From assembly GCA_007570785.1 (NCBI GenBank), contig ML660774.1, positions 11,562,476 through 11,626,475 of the forward strand: a DNA stretch of 64,000 bases, read 5' to 3'. Both the position numbers and the translations under genes were made by a program. Below are positions 33,934 to 46,044 of the stretch, in pieces (the first letter of the stretch is position 1; each line of letters starts with the position of its first letter). The notes beneath the pieces were generated by a model. That model worked only from the letters and a program-made list of their open reading frames with translations, searched no databases and was not told the origin of the DNA. Source of the stretch: Antilocapra americana. Its lineage: Eukaryota > Chordata > Mammalia > Artiodactyla > Antilocapridae.

Positions 33934-34213
33934 TATTAGGCTGGCCAAAAAGTTCATTTGGGTTTTTCCATAAGAGCTCAGTCATTTCTGACTCTTTGCA
34001 TCTCTATGGACTGTAGCCCACTGACAGCCCTCTGTCCATGGAATTTTCCAGGCAAGAATACAGGAGTGGATTGCCATTGCCTACCACAGAGGATCTTCCC
34101 AACCCAGGGATGGAACTCGCATCACTTGTGTCTCCTGCATTGGCAGGTGGATTCTTTACCACTGGCACAATTATAATGGAAAAACTGGAATGAACTTTTT
34201 GGTCAACCCAGTA
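33934..34213. mobile_element. Mariner-type MITE, split by a SINE
   Basis: The left terminus ggctggccaaaaagttcatt followed by tgggtttttccataa, and the right terminus tggaaaaactggaatgaact followed by ttttggtcaaccca, are inverted repeats of ~37 bp. Both ends carry the TA expected of mariner (33934-33935 and 34212-34213). This is the short, transposase-less mariner hairpin known in ruminant genomes. Its loop is occupied by a Bov-tA. Confidence 0.85.
33974..34170 (-). mobile_element. Bov-tA SINE inside the mariner MITE
   Basis: agctcagtcatttctgactc to gattctttaccactggcac: a minus-oriented BovA core and tRNA head filling the loop of the mariner hairpin. It is therefore younger than the MITE. Confidence 0.88.
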
Positions 34214-34291
34214 CAACGGGTACATTATTTATAAAAAGGCTAGTTTTTGGACATTGCTTTATCCATCTCCAATATACTACTGAATTTTTCT

Positions 34292-34540
34292 CTGCTGCTG
34301 CTGCTAAGTTGTTTCAGTCGTGTCCAACTCTGTGCGACCCCATAGACAGTGGCCCACCAGGCTCCCCCGTCTCTGGGAGTCTCCAGGCAAGAACAGTGGA
34401 GTGGGTTGCCATTTCCTCCTCCAATGAGAAAGTGAAAAGTGAAAGTGAAGTTGCTCAGTCGTGTCTGACTCTTTTGGACCCCATGGACTGCAGCCCACCA
34501 GGCTCCTCCATCCATGACATTTTCCAGGCAAGAGTACTCA
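34292..34540 (-). mobile_element. Bov-A2 dimeric SINE
   Basis: A (CTG)n tract at 34292-34306 is followed by two head-to-tail BovA units, each with its own gtcgtgtc(c/t)...ccaccaggctcc block, joined by the linker gtgaaaagtgaaagtgaagt. That is the Bov-A2 arrangement. There is no tRNA head. Confidence 0.88.
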
Positions 34541-34659
34541 AGGGACTCAAAATCTTCTCAATGGTTAGGAGAGGTTAGGTTATATCTCTATGGTTAGGTG
34601 AGGTTAATAGAGAATAGTATACAAAAGGCAAAAGCTTTAGATAAAACTTTGGGGGAAAA

Positions 34660-35010
34660 CAAAGCGAGGCTAAACTGTTGGATCATCTATCTCATCTGGC
34701 CACCCTATTTGCAGGGCAGAAACAGAGACGCAGACCTAGAGAATGTACTTGTGGATACAGAGGGGGAAGGAGAGGGTGGGACTAATTGAGAGAGTACCAT
34801 GTGTAAAATAGATAGCTAGTGGGAAGAGCTGGATCGCACAGGACGCTCAGCTCAGTGCTCTGTGACGACCTAGAGGGATGGGGGTGCAAAGGGTGGGAGG
34901 GAAGCTCCAGAGAAGGGGATATGGGTATACATCTAGCTGATTCTTGTTGCTGTGCAGCAGGAACTAACACAACATTGTAAAACAACTATCCTCCCCAAAA
35001 GAAAAAAACG
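34660..35010 (+). mobile_element. L1 3' UTR fragment
   Basis: Plus-oriented L1 3' UTR text: cagacctagagaatgtactt, a purine-rich block, ccatgtgtaaaatagatagc, then caggaactaacacaacattg and a degenerate A-rich end. About 350 bp. Confidence 0.8.
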
Positions 35011-35664
35011 CAGATGAAAGTAAGGCAAGGCTAAATCACTGGATCGCCTTTCCCCACCTGGCAGCCCTGTGATTAGTGTTATCAGGGGGTGTGTGGAGTG
35101 GTGTGGGTGGAGAGCTGCAATCACTACTTTGCTTTCCCCCTGGTGTTGACGTAGGTGTCAAAAACTGGTTGACGAGCTTGACATATTGGGCAACTCTTGT
35201 GATAACTTAGTTTAAGCTTCTGCTCTTAGGCAAACACCTAAGTGAAAAACAGACCATCAGTGTCCACTGGATTTGCTCCCTGTACTGTACACACCTCATC
35301 CCAGTAGATGGTCAAGATGGGATGATGTGTGCTTTCTTATGCAGAAACCCACTAGTGATGAATTTGCTGTCATTTAATGAGGTTTTGAAAATGAATGGTA
35401 GGCTAACATTAAATAATGTTCTTACATTAGGAGTTTAACCATTTTCCTTAAATTCAATCTTAATAATGGTAACCTAATTTTGTGAATGTAAAAGGGAATG
35501 CTGTGACACCTCTACATGGGATTTGAATATAAAAATTATATTTAATCTGCTGTGACCATAGATTTACCTATAAAAATCACTTTAAGGGCATTGTGTTTGA
35601 TGTAATGTGCAATGTGCCAAATATAATTTATGTTGCTGTACATTACCTATGCAAGCTGTTACAA
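35011..35664. other. Unassigned AT-rich sequence
   Basis: No repeat or gene recognised. Confidence 0.4.
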
Positions 35665-35870
35665 CAGTAAATCCTAAGAGTTTTAATCACAAGAAAAAAA
35701 ATTTTTCTATTTCTTGAATTTCAAACCTATATAAGATGTTGCATGCTCGCTAAACTTCTTGTGATAATCACTTTGTGATGTATGTAAATCAAATCATTAT
35801 GCTGTGCATCTTCAGTTTAGCAATGCTAAATATCAGTCACACCTTGGTAAAACAGAAAGAAAAAAAATGT
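35665..35870 (+). mobile_element. Old L1 3'-end relic
   Basis: gttttaatcacaagaaaaaa, then cacttgtgat-type text and tgatgtatgtaaatcaaatc followed by attatgctgtgcat follow the common mammalian L1 3' end (ATCACAAG...GTATGTAAGTCAAATCATTATGCTGTACACC type). Diverged; assigned by eye. Confidence 0.6.
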
Positions 35871-36489
35871 ATTTTTACACTTCTCTGGGGAAAAAATTAG
35901 ACCTTTATAAAAATAATAAAGAATATACATACAGGTAAATTGTTTTTCCTTTCAAGTACAAATAAAATTTTATTTAATAAAAAGAATAATGCTGTGCCAT
36001 TTTGAAGCACAGCTGATAAATACTTAGCACTTAATAAAACTTAAACTTTGTAATAAAAGAATAATTATTTGAGCTTTGAGATTTTTTTCCAGTAAGTGTG
36101 TCTTATATAATTATTTGAAAATTCTCTTAATGCAATTGCATTGGTTGTCATCCAGTTATAGAGAAATATAGAGCTTCTTAAATACCATATAAGCAGATAA
36201 AATATACACAGTCTGCTTTCAAGAGCTTTCAAGTGGAAAGAATAGTCGATTAAATCTATATGTAGGAAAAACTCAGATATGAAACTGAACAGAAAACTTA
36301 GGATTAGTATAACAAAATCCACATTCTTGCAGTTCCTTTTTTTCAATACAATAGTTGATTTTATAGAAATAAAATTTTATATTCCCACCCAACCATTAAC
36401 CCCTAAAGGAAATATATTCGACTTCTCTTCCACATAAATTAGCAAATCTGAACAGAGTCTCTTTTTAGTTTCATGTATTTAGTAAAAAG
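35871..36489. other. Unassigned AT-rich sequence
   Basis: A 93-aa minus-strand frame at 36065-36346 is rich in Phe, Ile, Leu and Tyr, as AT-rich DNA gives; no family is recognised. Confidence 0.4.
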
Positions 36490-37800
36490 TGGCTCCCCTG
36501 GTGGCTAAGCGGTAAAAAATCTGCCTGCAGTGTGGGAGATGCAGGAGACATGGGTTTGATCCCTGAGTCAGGAAGATCTCCTGGAGGAGGACATGGCAAC
36601 CCACTCCAGTACCCTTCTTTTTTTTCTTTTCCTTTCTAAATTTCATTATCCTTGTGCTTTCTTGTTTTGTTTTTTCTTTTTTTAAAACAAATTTATTTAT
36701 TTTTAATTGAAGAATAATTGCTTTACAGGATCTTGTTTTCTGTCAAACAACAAGAATCAGCCATTGGTACACCCATGTCCCCTCCCACCTGAACCCCCTT
36801 CCTGAACCCCCCTCCCATCTCCCTCCCCATCCCACCCCTCTAGGTTGATACAGAGCCCCTGTTTGAGTTTCCTGAGCCATACAGCAAATTCCCGTTGGCT
36901 ATCTATTTTACACATGGTAATGTAAGTTTCCATGTTACTCTCTCCATACATCTCACCCTCTCCCACTTCTCCTCCCCCCATGTCCATAAGTATGTTCTCT
37001 ATGTCCATTTCTCCATTGCTGCCCTGCAGATAAATTCATCAGTACCATCTTTCTAGATTCCACATATATACATTAGTATAGGATATTTATATTTCTCCTT
37101 CTGATTTACTTCACTCTGTATAGTAGACTCTAGGTTCATCCACCTCATTAGAACTGTCTCAAACGCATTCCTTTTTATGTCTGAGTATATTTTCATTGTG
37201 ATATGTACCACTGCTTCTTTATTCATTTGCCTATAGATGGACATCTAGGTTGCTTCCATGTTCTAGTTATTGTAAATAGTGCTGCAGTGGACATTGGGGT
37301 ACATGTGTCTTTTTCAATTTTGGTTTCCTCAGGATATATGCGTAGGAGTGGGATTACTGGGTCATATGGCAGTTTTATTCCTGGTTTTTAAAGGAATCTT
37401 AATACCATCTTCCATAGTGGCTGTACCAGTTTACATTCCTACTAGCAATACAAGAGGGTTCTCTTTTCTCCACACCCTCTCCAGCATTTATTGCTTGTAG
37501 ACTTTTTAATGATGGCCATTCTGATAGGTGTGAGGTGGTATCTCATTGTAGTTTTGATTTGCATTTCTCTCTGAGCTATGTTGAGCATCTTGTCATGTGT
37601 TTGTCAGCCATCTGTATGTCTTCTTTGGAAAAATGTCTGTTTAGGTCTTTTTCCCACTTTTTGATTGGGTTGTTTGTTTTTCTGGTATTGCCACTCCAGT
37701 ACTCTTGCCAGGAGAATTCCAGGGACAGAGGAGCCTCACAGGATACAGCCCATGAAACACAAAGAGGTGGACGTGACTGAGCGACTGAGCATGCATATAT
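36490..37800 (+). mobile_element. Bov-tA SINE, interrupted by an L1
   Basis: Head and first half at 36490-36612 (ggctcccctggtggctaagc to ccactccagtac), second half from 37691 (ccactccagtactcttgcca) to about 37800. The halves join exactly at the 12-bp duplicated target ccactccagtac. Confidence 0.92.
36601..37702 (-). mobile_element. L1 3' end (1.08 kb) inserted in a SINE, with target-site duplication
   Basis: Minus-oriented insert 36613-37690: a T-rich 3' tail, the L1 3' UTR, then ORF2 text to tttttgattgggttgtttgt. The perfect 12-bp duplication ccactccagtac (36601-36612 and 37691-37702) fixes the ends. The tail has two T-rich blocks separated by ~35 bp (ctttctaaatttcattatcc), which could be a tiny 3' transduction. 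Confidence 0.92.
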
Positions 37801-39392
37801 TCAGTAGAAAATCATAAGCAATACAATAGTCATCCATAAAGTCCAAAGTTTAAAATAAGGTATATCCTCCAATGAGACATTAAAATGAACCAAAATAAAA
37901 TTCAACATTGTGCCAAGTTTTTAATATAATTTTCTAAAGATGCAAAATGAAAAAAGAAGTTCACTGGGTTTGGTTGAGAGAAACACTGACCCAAGTTTTT
38001 CAAAGACCATGTTTTGACATGGGTATGCTTGGTTTTTGAGTTCATATGAATTACAAAACAAATGAAATCCATATGTTTCTGATTCACTTATACTCAACTC
38101 ATGAGAATGTACTTGTAGGGGCTTCTTGAAGTCTGAGCAGCTTTATCTATTCTTTGTCCTTATGAAATAGAACTCAAAGACAAAATTTGTTTGTATTCAA
38201 CATATAATTATTTTAAGACCATCTGAGGAATTTCACTGAAGTCAAGTGGTTTAATACATATTGTGCTGTCTTATAGAAGTAAGCAAGCAGTACAGAATGT
38301 TTAGCCAAGGAAATCCTTACTATCCCTTCTTCCCATTATTGTTTTCGCTTCCTTTGTTTTTCCAGGAAAATAGAAGGAATTTAGCCTGCCAAGAGAAATC
38401 TGGTCTCTTCTCTCAAGGAACATAGTGTATTTAATTACCTTTCTCTCTAATTCTTCATTTAAACAATAATTGTCAAGTGTGGAGTCGAGTAATTCTCCTT
38501 CCTAGGTCTTAGTTGGACTTCTGTTTGGGGAATTTGGATCAGTTTGATTATTGTTTACAATGATTTGAAGTATTAGCCTGATAAAGACACTGACTGTATT
38601 CTTTGGCCTTGAGTTTTCACCTCTGGCATGACACCTGGCACCAAAGACTTTGTTGAAGGAGTGAGCGTGGCTGGTCTTATCAAGGTGACTGGCACCCTGA
38701 CCTCTGTCCCTTGCTTCTCAATAGAGGTTAAGTGGCGCTACAATCAATTTAAGTAGATGTGCTTGGGGATAATATAGAGATATAAGGTAAATCTGATATT
38801 GGGTTTTGCAGAAGATTTGAAATATTTCAAGTGCTCAGATCACCAAGAATTCTTTAGGCAGCCTTTCAAAGCTACTGTGTTAAAATCCAAACGGGATTCA
38901 GAAGAGTTGCCAAAGAAAAAATCCAGTGGGCAACTTTACTGTGGCATCAGTATCATTGCGTGCTAGCTATCCCACGAGAGAAGTTCCTCTCCAAAGACAG
39001 TGCTTTTAGTGCGATGGGTTTATCTGTCACTTCTTTACCTGCCTGGTGGTACTGGAGTTCAAACACAGCCACTGGGCCTTTGGAACGTGGACCTTGTGGG
39101 AAGAACTTCATGAAATATATACTTTACTAGTTTGGTCTCTTTTCTCCATTAAGCTTATTCCATAGATTACTCTACAATTATTTTTCAGTCCCTTCTACAG
39201 GAGATTTTGTTATTACATCCTCTCTTCTAGGCAGGGCTAGAGGTGTTAGTGAGATACAGAAGAAAAAAAAAAGTAAAGTCAACAAAGCTTACAAGGTGTA
39301 ACCCTCGGGAAATGGTTCAACTTCTCGGGACTTCAGTTTGATTATTTCAGATGCAATTATAATAGCTAGCATGAGGATTGTAATAAGAAGTA
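37801..39392. other. Unassigned sequence
   Basis: About 1.6 kb with no recognised repeat or gene. Confidence 0.4.
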
Positions 39393-40661
39393 TTCAGTTC
39401 AGTTCAGTTCAGTCTCTCACTAGTGTCCAACTCTTTGTGACCCCATGGACTGCAGCACGCCAGGCCTCCCTGTCCATCACCAACTCCCGAAGTCCACCCA
39501 AACCCATGTCCATCGAGTCGGTGATGCCATCCAGCCATCTCATCCTCTGTCTTCCCCTTCTCCTCCTGCCCCCAATCCTTCCCAGCATCAGTGTCTTTTC
39601 CAATGAGTTAACTCTTCGCATGAGGTGGCCAAAGTATTGGAGTTTCAGCTTCAACATCAGTCCTTCCAGTAAACCCCCAGGACTGATCTCCTTTAGGATG
39701 GACTGGTTGGATCTCCTTGCAGTCCAAGGGACTCTCAAGAGTCTTCTCCAACACCACAGTTCAGAAGCATCAATTCTTCGGTGCTCAGCCTTTTTCACTG
39801 TCCAACTCTCACATCCATACATAACTACTGGAAAAACCATAGCCTTGACTAGACGGACCTTTGTTGGCAAAGTAATGTCTCTGCTTTTCAATATGCTATC
39901 CAGGTTGACCATAACTTTCCTTCCAAGGAGTAAGCGTCTTTTGATTTCATGGCTGCAGTCACCATCTGCAGTGATTTTGGAGCCCTGAAAAATAAAGTCT
40001 GACACTGTTTCCCCATCTATTTCCCCATCTATTTCCCTTTGAAGTGATGGGACCAGATGCCATGATCTTAGTTTTCTGAATGTTGAGCCTTAAGCCAACT
40101 TTTTCACTCTCCTCTTTCACTTTCAGCAAGAGGCTTTTTAGGTTCTCTTCACTTTCTACCATAAGGGTGGTGTTGTCTGCATATCTGAGGTTATTGATAT
40201 TTCTCCTGGCAATCTTGATTCCAGCTTGTGCTTCTTCCAGCCCAGCGTTTCTCATGATGTACTCTGCATATAAGTTAAATAAGCAGGGTGACAATATACA
40301 GCCTTGATGTACCCTTTTCCTATTTGGAACCAGTCTGTTGTTCCATGTCCAGTTGTAACTGTTGCTTCCTGACCTGCGTACAGGTTTCTCAAGAGACAGG
40401 TCAGATGGTCTGGTATTCCCATCTCTTTCAGAATTTTCCACAGTTTATTGTGATCCACACAGTCAAAGGCTTTGGCATAATAATAAAGCAGAGTAGATGT
40501 TTTTCTGGAACTCTCTTGCTTTTTCGATAATCCAGTGGATCTTGGCAATTTGTTCTCTGGTTCCTCTGCCTTTTCTAAAACCAGCTTGAACATCTGCAAG
40601 TTCACGGTTCATGTATTTGCTGAATCCTGGCTTGGAGAATTTTGAGCATTACTTTACTAGC
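39393..40661 (-). mobile_element. BovB LINE (RTE), 1.27 kb, 5'-truncated
   Basis: Begins with the reversed ACTGA pentamers (cagttcagttcagttcagtc) and runs through the terminal module into the RT region, ending near actttactagca. It includes a local duplication at 40008-40036 (ccccatctatttccccatctatttccc pattern). No clear target duplication was seen. Confidence 0.92.
39409..40605 (-). pseudogene. BovB reverse-transcriptase remnant
   Basis: Three overlapping minus-strand frames (40252-40605, 39959-40441, 39409-40005) cover the C-terminal half of RT and the C-terminal region, so at least two frameshifts are present. AFDCVDHNKLW and GCILSPCLFNLYAEY are readable. The catalytic box at 40172-40183 reads YADN, so the second aspartate is lost. 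The element has no endonuclease. Confidence 0.9.
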
Positions 40662-40769
40662 ATACACAGTACCTAGTGCATAACTGGTTCTTATAATTAT
40701 TCTTTTTTTCCCCCTCTCTACTCTAATAGCCCAAAGAATGGCCTACCTACTTGTGCCCTCACATTTATT

Positions 40770-40960
40770 ATTTCATCTCATACTCATCAGGTACTGTGAG
40801 CTAGGCAGTCTGTTAGGTAACTTGGACACTTGAGTGAAGGAAAAGGATGTGATCATGTCCTTTTGGCATTTCAAATCCAGTGAGAGAGGGACATCAAACA
40901 ATTACACAAATGAAGATGTGTTTACAAATTGCAACATTCTGTGAAGCGAAAGTAGAGTAT
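40770..40960 (+). repeat. Possible L2 relic
   Basis: tcaggtactgtgagctaggc, then gatgtgatcatgtccttttg, atccagtgagagagggacat and caattacacaaatgaagatg follow the order of L2-type text (tact-gtgctaggc ... gtccctgcc ... acagtctagtggggga ... aacaaat). Weak, by eye. Confidence 0.4.
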
Positions 40961-41374
40961 ACTGCCAGGCATGCATTTCTAGTCAACTGACTTGTTTCCA
41001 GGCGAATATCAGGATTTGCAACATTCAATGAATATTCATTATCTTAGCAGCCATTACATGTGATGCCTGCAAATCGTATTTGATTTTTATGTCATTAGGA
41101 GGGATCAATATCTGTGTTTACCAGACATACAAAAACATATAAAAAGTGTGGGATTCATGTTAAAGCATTAATATAAAGAGAAGTTAACATTAGCATTAAT
41201 GTTTACTTATTATAAACCATCAATAGATTTGCATCCAGAAGTATGATAATCTGTTTGTACTAAGGATATCCCCATAAGCAAGATTCTTTTTGCCAAAATA
41301 GACCAGATAGCAGCCGTTATATTTTGTTGCCCAGGAAAGGGAGTGCTCTATCCTTTTTTTTCCAAGTTATTGCG

Positions 41375-42350
41375 GTTACTTTATTTATTAAAAATTGCTC
41401 CTATTTAATGTGTACATTTTGATGAGTTCGGACATATGCACGCGCTTGTGATACCGTCACTACAACCAAGATAAAATAAACAAAGCCATCACCTCCGAAA
41501 GACTTCTGTGTTCCCTTGCTTGCTTTTTTGTTGGTTTATTTTGTTTTGTTTGGCAGTAGTAAGAACATTTAGTAAGAGATCTGCCTTCTTGGGGGCTCCC
41601 CTGGTGGCTCAGTGGTTAAGAATCCACCTGCCAATGCAGGAGACATGGGTTCAAAGCTGCCGCAACGAGAAGCCAGCACACCGAAACTAGAGAGTAGCCC
41701 CCGCTCGCCGCAACTAAAGAAAAGCCCATGCAGCAACGAAGACCCAGCACAGGCAAAAATAAATAGTCAATAAATTTTTTAAAAAGAGATAAACCTTCTA
41801 AATAAGTTTTTAAGTGCACAACACCATATGTTAACCGTTGGTACTAGTTTGTACAGCAGATTTCTAATTTATTCATCTTATGTACTAAAGCTTGGTACCT
41901 ACTGAACAACATCTCGTTTCCCCTCCCTCACCCCATCCCCTGGCAACCACCTTTTCTCTGCTTCTATGAATTTGACTATTTAGATACCTCATATAAGAGC
42001 ATTATCAGTATTTGTCTTCCTGTGACTGACTTAGTTTATTGTCCTCTATGCTGTTGAGAATGGTAGGATTTCCTTCTTTCTTAAGGCTGAATAAGACTGC
42101 GTTGTAGACACATAACACATTTTCCTTATATATTCATCTGTTGATGGATATTTAGATTGTTTCCATATCATGGCTATGGTAAAAACTGCTGCGATGAACA
42201 CAGGGATGTAGATATCCCTTCGAGACAGTGAATCAGAAGTGAGAATGCTGGATGATGGGGTAGTTCTATTTTCATCTTTTGGAGGAAAAGATGTTTTCAT
42301 AGTGGTTGTACCATTTTACATTTCCACCAACAGTGTCACAAAGATTCTTT
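41375..42350 (-). mobile_element. Old L1 3' region
   Basis: Minus-oriented, diverged L1 3' UTR and ORF2-end text: gttcggacatatgcacgcgc, cccatcccctggcaaccacc, ttcatctgttgatggatatt, ggttgtaccattttacattt. A CHR-type SINE lies inside at 41590-41768. Confidence 0.75.
41590..41768 (+). mobile_element. CHR-type tRNA-derived SINE (internally deleted)
   Basis: Head ctcccctggtggctcagtgg, then the CHR body (cgaaactagagagtagcccc, aacgaagacccagcacaggc) and an AAATAAATAG tail. The block between the tRNA head and the gccgcaacgag region is missing compared with the full copy at 61.7 kb. Confidence 0.85.
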
Positions 42351-42879
42351 TCAATAATTCAGCCTCCCAGAGTTTCCTTGTTAAAACACCCTTGAATTTT
42401 TCTCTTCCTTCAGTATCCTCAAGCATCTTGACTCAGCTCTTGACTTTCCACTGTAACTGCTTGCATTAAGATCACAGATGACGTCCATGACCACATTCAG
42501 AAGAAGCTCGTTCACCCTCACATTGTTTCATGTATCTGCAGCACATGGAGCAAGGAACTCGAGCAATGTTTTTAACTTCCTTATTGAAACTGTCTCCTAC
42601 CCTGCTTTCAATGGAAAATCCTCCCTGGTTCTTTTGTCAGCACCTGATTTTTTTTGTTACTACAAGTAGCACTATGAAAAATTTCTTCTTGCATATAGTT
42701 TTCTTCTCATTTAGGATGATCTCCTTAGGGCCTCCCAAAAGGGAGACTTCTAAGTAAAAGGTTTGGGGGAAAATGTGCCAAATTGCTTTCCCAAAGGATT
42801 GTACCTCTTTGAATGCCCTCAAAAAGTGTGAGAGCACCAGTTATATTTATTTTCTTGGCCATCTTGCCTACTAGTTTGT
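42351..42879. other. Unassigned sequence between old L1 pieces
   Basis: No repeat or gene recognised with confidence; it may be unrecognisable L1 or its target. Confidence 0.35.
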
Positions 42880-43018
42880 TTTTCAACTTTTTATTTTGAA
42901 AAATTTATAGATCCAAAAAAATTTCTAAGGAAATGAACAGAGAGTCCTGTGTAGCCTTCACCCAACTTCCAGTGTTAACATCTTGAACAACTACAAGAAA
43001 TTTTTATATGAGCATAAT

Positions 43019-43254
43019 ATCAAAGCCAGATCTTCCCTGGTGGCTCAGTAGTAAAGAATCTGCCTACCAAGCAGGAGAAGCAGATTTGATTCCTAGGTTA
43101 GGGAAGATCCCCCAGAGAAGGAAATGGCAACCCACTCCAGTATTATTGCTGGGAAATCCCACAGACAGAGGGGCCTGGCAGGCTACAGTCCTTGGGCCAC
43201 AAAAGAGTCGGACATGACTTAGTGACTAAGCAACATCAACAAAATCAAAGTCAG
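43019..43254 (+). mobile_element. Bov-tA SINE with target-site duplication
   Basis: tRNA head (tcttccctggtggctcagta) and BovA core (gaaggaaatggcaacccact) at 43030-43243. Flanks atcaaagccag (43019-43029) and atcaaagtcag (43244-43254) form an 11-bp duplication with one mismatch, within the old L1. Confidence 0.92.
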
Positions 43255-43403
43255 GAAATTTACAGTCATACAATCCACAAAGTTTATTGGAGTTGAACGT
43301 ATGTATGTGTTTTGCTATATAATTTTATTGTGTGTACAGCCACCTGTAACCAACACCAGAACCAAGATACTTTACTATCTGTGTGTCAACTATATTTCAA
43401 AAG

Positions 43404-43432
43404 AAGAAGGAGGAGGATGAGGAGGAGAAGAT
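43404..43432 (+). repeat. GGA/GAA purine-rich microsatellite
   Basis: agaagaaggaggaggatgag followed by gaggagaag: an imperfect (GGA)n run inside the old L1. Confidence 0.8.
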
Positions 43433-44641
43433 GAAAAAATTTTACTATCCCTCCTTTTACCCATTTATAGCCACACCCATTTTCCTTCCCCATTCCTAAC
43501 TCCCAGTGTCTACAATTTTGCTCATCTCTGTAATTATACTATTTCCCCAATGTTACATAAACAGAATCTTATAATATGTATCCTTTTGAGATTTTTTTTC
43601 TTATTTTTTTCTACTCTGCAGTAACTTCTTTGAAGTTCATCCAACTTACTGCCTACATCAATAGTTTATACCTTTCCTGGTGGTATACATATACCAGTTT
43701 GTTTACCCATTTGCTCAGTGAAGGATGTTCGGTTAATTTTCAGCTTTTGATTACCATGAATAAGTGCTGTAATCATGTATATACAAAGTTCTTCATGAAA
43801 ATAAGTTCCCGTTCTTAGGGATAAATACTGAAGAATGAAATTGCTTGCTTGTAGGGTATTTGCATGATTAGTTTGATAAAACACTGATAAATTGTTTACC
43901 CAAGTGACTGTGGCATTTATTCCATCAGCGGGGTATGAGTGAGCCAGTTTCTTTGTGTTCTCGCCAGAATTCTATTATTACCACTTAAAAAATTTTAGCC
44001 TTCCTGATAATTTTGTAATGATATCTCATTATGGTTTTAATTTGCATTTCTCTAATTGGTAATAATGTTGAACATCTTTTCATGTGCTTATTTGCCATCT
44101 GCATATCTTCTTTGGTGAAATATCAGTCATATCTTTTGCCAATGTTCTAATTGGATATTTTTTAATCTTCAGTTTGGGGAGTTATTTATTCTAGATACAA
44201 ATCTTTTGTTGGATGTATGATTAGAAATATTTTCTCCCAGTCAGTAATTTTTATTTTTCATCTTTTTAAGAGAATCTTTGAGAAAAGAAAAAAATTTAAT
44301 TTTGATGAGGTCCAACTTATCAATTTTCCTTTTATGAACCAAGCATTTGTCCTCATTCCCAAAGATACTTTTGTTTTTCTGAAAGTATTCTAGTTTTATA
44401 TTTTAGAATTAACTCCGTGATTCACATTGAGTTAAATTCTGTATAACGGGTGAGATTTAAGATACAGGTGTTTTGTTTTTGTTTTTCTGCCTAAGAATTT
44501 CAACTGCTACAGCACCATTTATTGGAAAGGCTATATCGCCTCCATTGAGTTGCTATTGCCCCTTTGTCAAAAATAAATTGAATCCATATTTGTGTAGATC
44601 TATTTCTGGGTCTCTACCCTGTCCCACTGATTTATATGTGT

Positions 44642-44857
44642 CTATGTATCTGCCAGCACTGCAGTCTTGGTTACTGTAGCTATGTAGTAAGCCTTAATCT
44701 TGGGAACAGTGATTCCTCCCAGCATGTTCTTCCTCAAAATTGTTTTAGTCATTCTAGGGCTTTTTCCTTTCCGTATAAATTTTAGAATAAACTTGTCTAT
44801 GCCTATGAGAAACCTTGTTAAGATTTCAATAGAAATTGTGTTAAACCTATAGATCAA
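44642..44857 (-). pseudogene. L1 ORF2 fragment
   Basis: The minus-strand frame (71 aa) contains KFIRKGKSPRMTKTILRKNM and GGITVPKIKAYYIATV, which match the L1 ORF2p segment between the reverse transcriptase and the C-terminal domain. Stops flank it on both sides. A remnant of the long antisense L1. Confidence 0.85.
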
Positions 44858-45084
44858 TTTGTAAGAATTGACATCTTTATTAGTTTAAGTTTTCCAATCT
44901 TTGAATATGGTATGTATCTCTCCAAGTATTGAAGTCTCCATTGATTTCTCTATTCAATATATTTTTAAAAATAATGAATATTTGGTATTTTTAAATAAAA
45001 ATTATCTAGTAATTTTTCATTACCTAGATCTAGTACATGTTTTCCTAGACTTATACCTAAGTATTTCATTTTTTGCTGAGGGAG

Positions 45085-45206
45085 CAATCACCACCTTGAT
45101 GGACATGAGACTGAGCAGGCTCTGGGAGTTGGTGATGGACAGGCAAGCCTGGCCTGCTGCAGTACATGGGGGGTCACAAAGAGTTGGACACAACTGAGTG
45201 ACTAAT
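45085..45206 (+). mobile_element. Short BovB 3'-end fragment inside old L1
   Basis: gatggacatgagactgagca, ctgggagttggtgatggaca, then gagttggacacaactgagtg. The part before the BovA module shows that it is BovB rather than a SINE. Confidence 0.85.
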
Positions 45207-46044
45207 CTGCTTGCCTTTTATGTCTCTTCCTTGCGTTATTATCATAGCTAGAACCTCCAATACAATGTTGAGTAACAGTGATAACAGTATGTATATCCTT
45301 GCCTTTTTCCTGATCTATAGGGAAAGCAATCAATCTTTCATCAATAAACACAATATAAGCTGAGGATTTCTTGCAGAGTTTCCTTATGAGATTAAGGAAG
45401 TTTCCCTCTGTTCTCACTGTCTAGAGAATTTTTACCATGAATCAGTGTGAATTTGGTCAAATGCTCTTTTTTTTGGCATCAATTAATATGACTATATGAA
45501 TTTTCTTCTTTAGCTTATTGATATAGTAGGTTACATTGACTGATTTTCAAATACTGAACTAGCTTTATGTTCCTGGAATTAATTCTACTTAGTATCAGTG
45601 GCTTATTCTTTTTATACATTGTTGAATTGCTGAAATTTTGCTGAGAATTTTTGCTTCAAACTGCATGAGAACTATCTATCTGCAATTTTGTCTGTCTGGT
45701 TTGTGCATCAGAGTAGTAATGGCCTTGTAAAAGGAAATGAGAAGGATTCCCTCCTCTTTCTGAAAGAGATTGGATGAAATCGGTGTTCATTATTTGAATG
45801 TTTGGTCAAATTTTCCATTGAAAACATCTGGATCTGAACAGTTTTTTCTCAGGGGCAGTAAAAAACAAATTCAATTTCTTGAATACTTACAGCATTAGTC
45901 AGCTTATGTGTTTCATCTTGTCTGAATTATGGTAGTTTGTGGAGTGCATAAAAGGGGCAAAAGAGAAAGCATTTAGGTAAAGGCAGTATTACCACAGTGT
46001 AAAGCAAACTACACCTGGAAGTCAGCCCCCACCTAAGCACTCCC

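Larger units (their letters stand above)
42880..45940 (-). mobile_element. Old L1, ~3 kb, antisense, interrupted by a SINE and a BovB piece
   Basis: A long minus-oriented L1 running from 3' UTR into ORF2. Landmarks are ctgtaattatactatttccc, ttaatttgcatttctctaat, acaggtgttttgtttttgtt, and the ORF2 reverse-complement blocks near 44642-44857. Interrupted by a Bov-tA (43030-43243) and a short BovB end (45085-45206). Text past 45460 (ggcatcaattaatatgacta and on) still follows ORF2. Many stops and indels: long dead. Confidence 0.85.

Noticed and set aside
34003..34540. Closely spaced BovA units as a tandem or CRISPR-like array
   Set aside because: These are a SINE in a mariner MITE and a Bov-A2 dimer. 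There are no regular spacers, and such arrays do not occur in vertebrate genomes.
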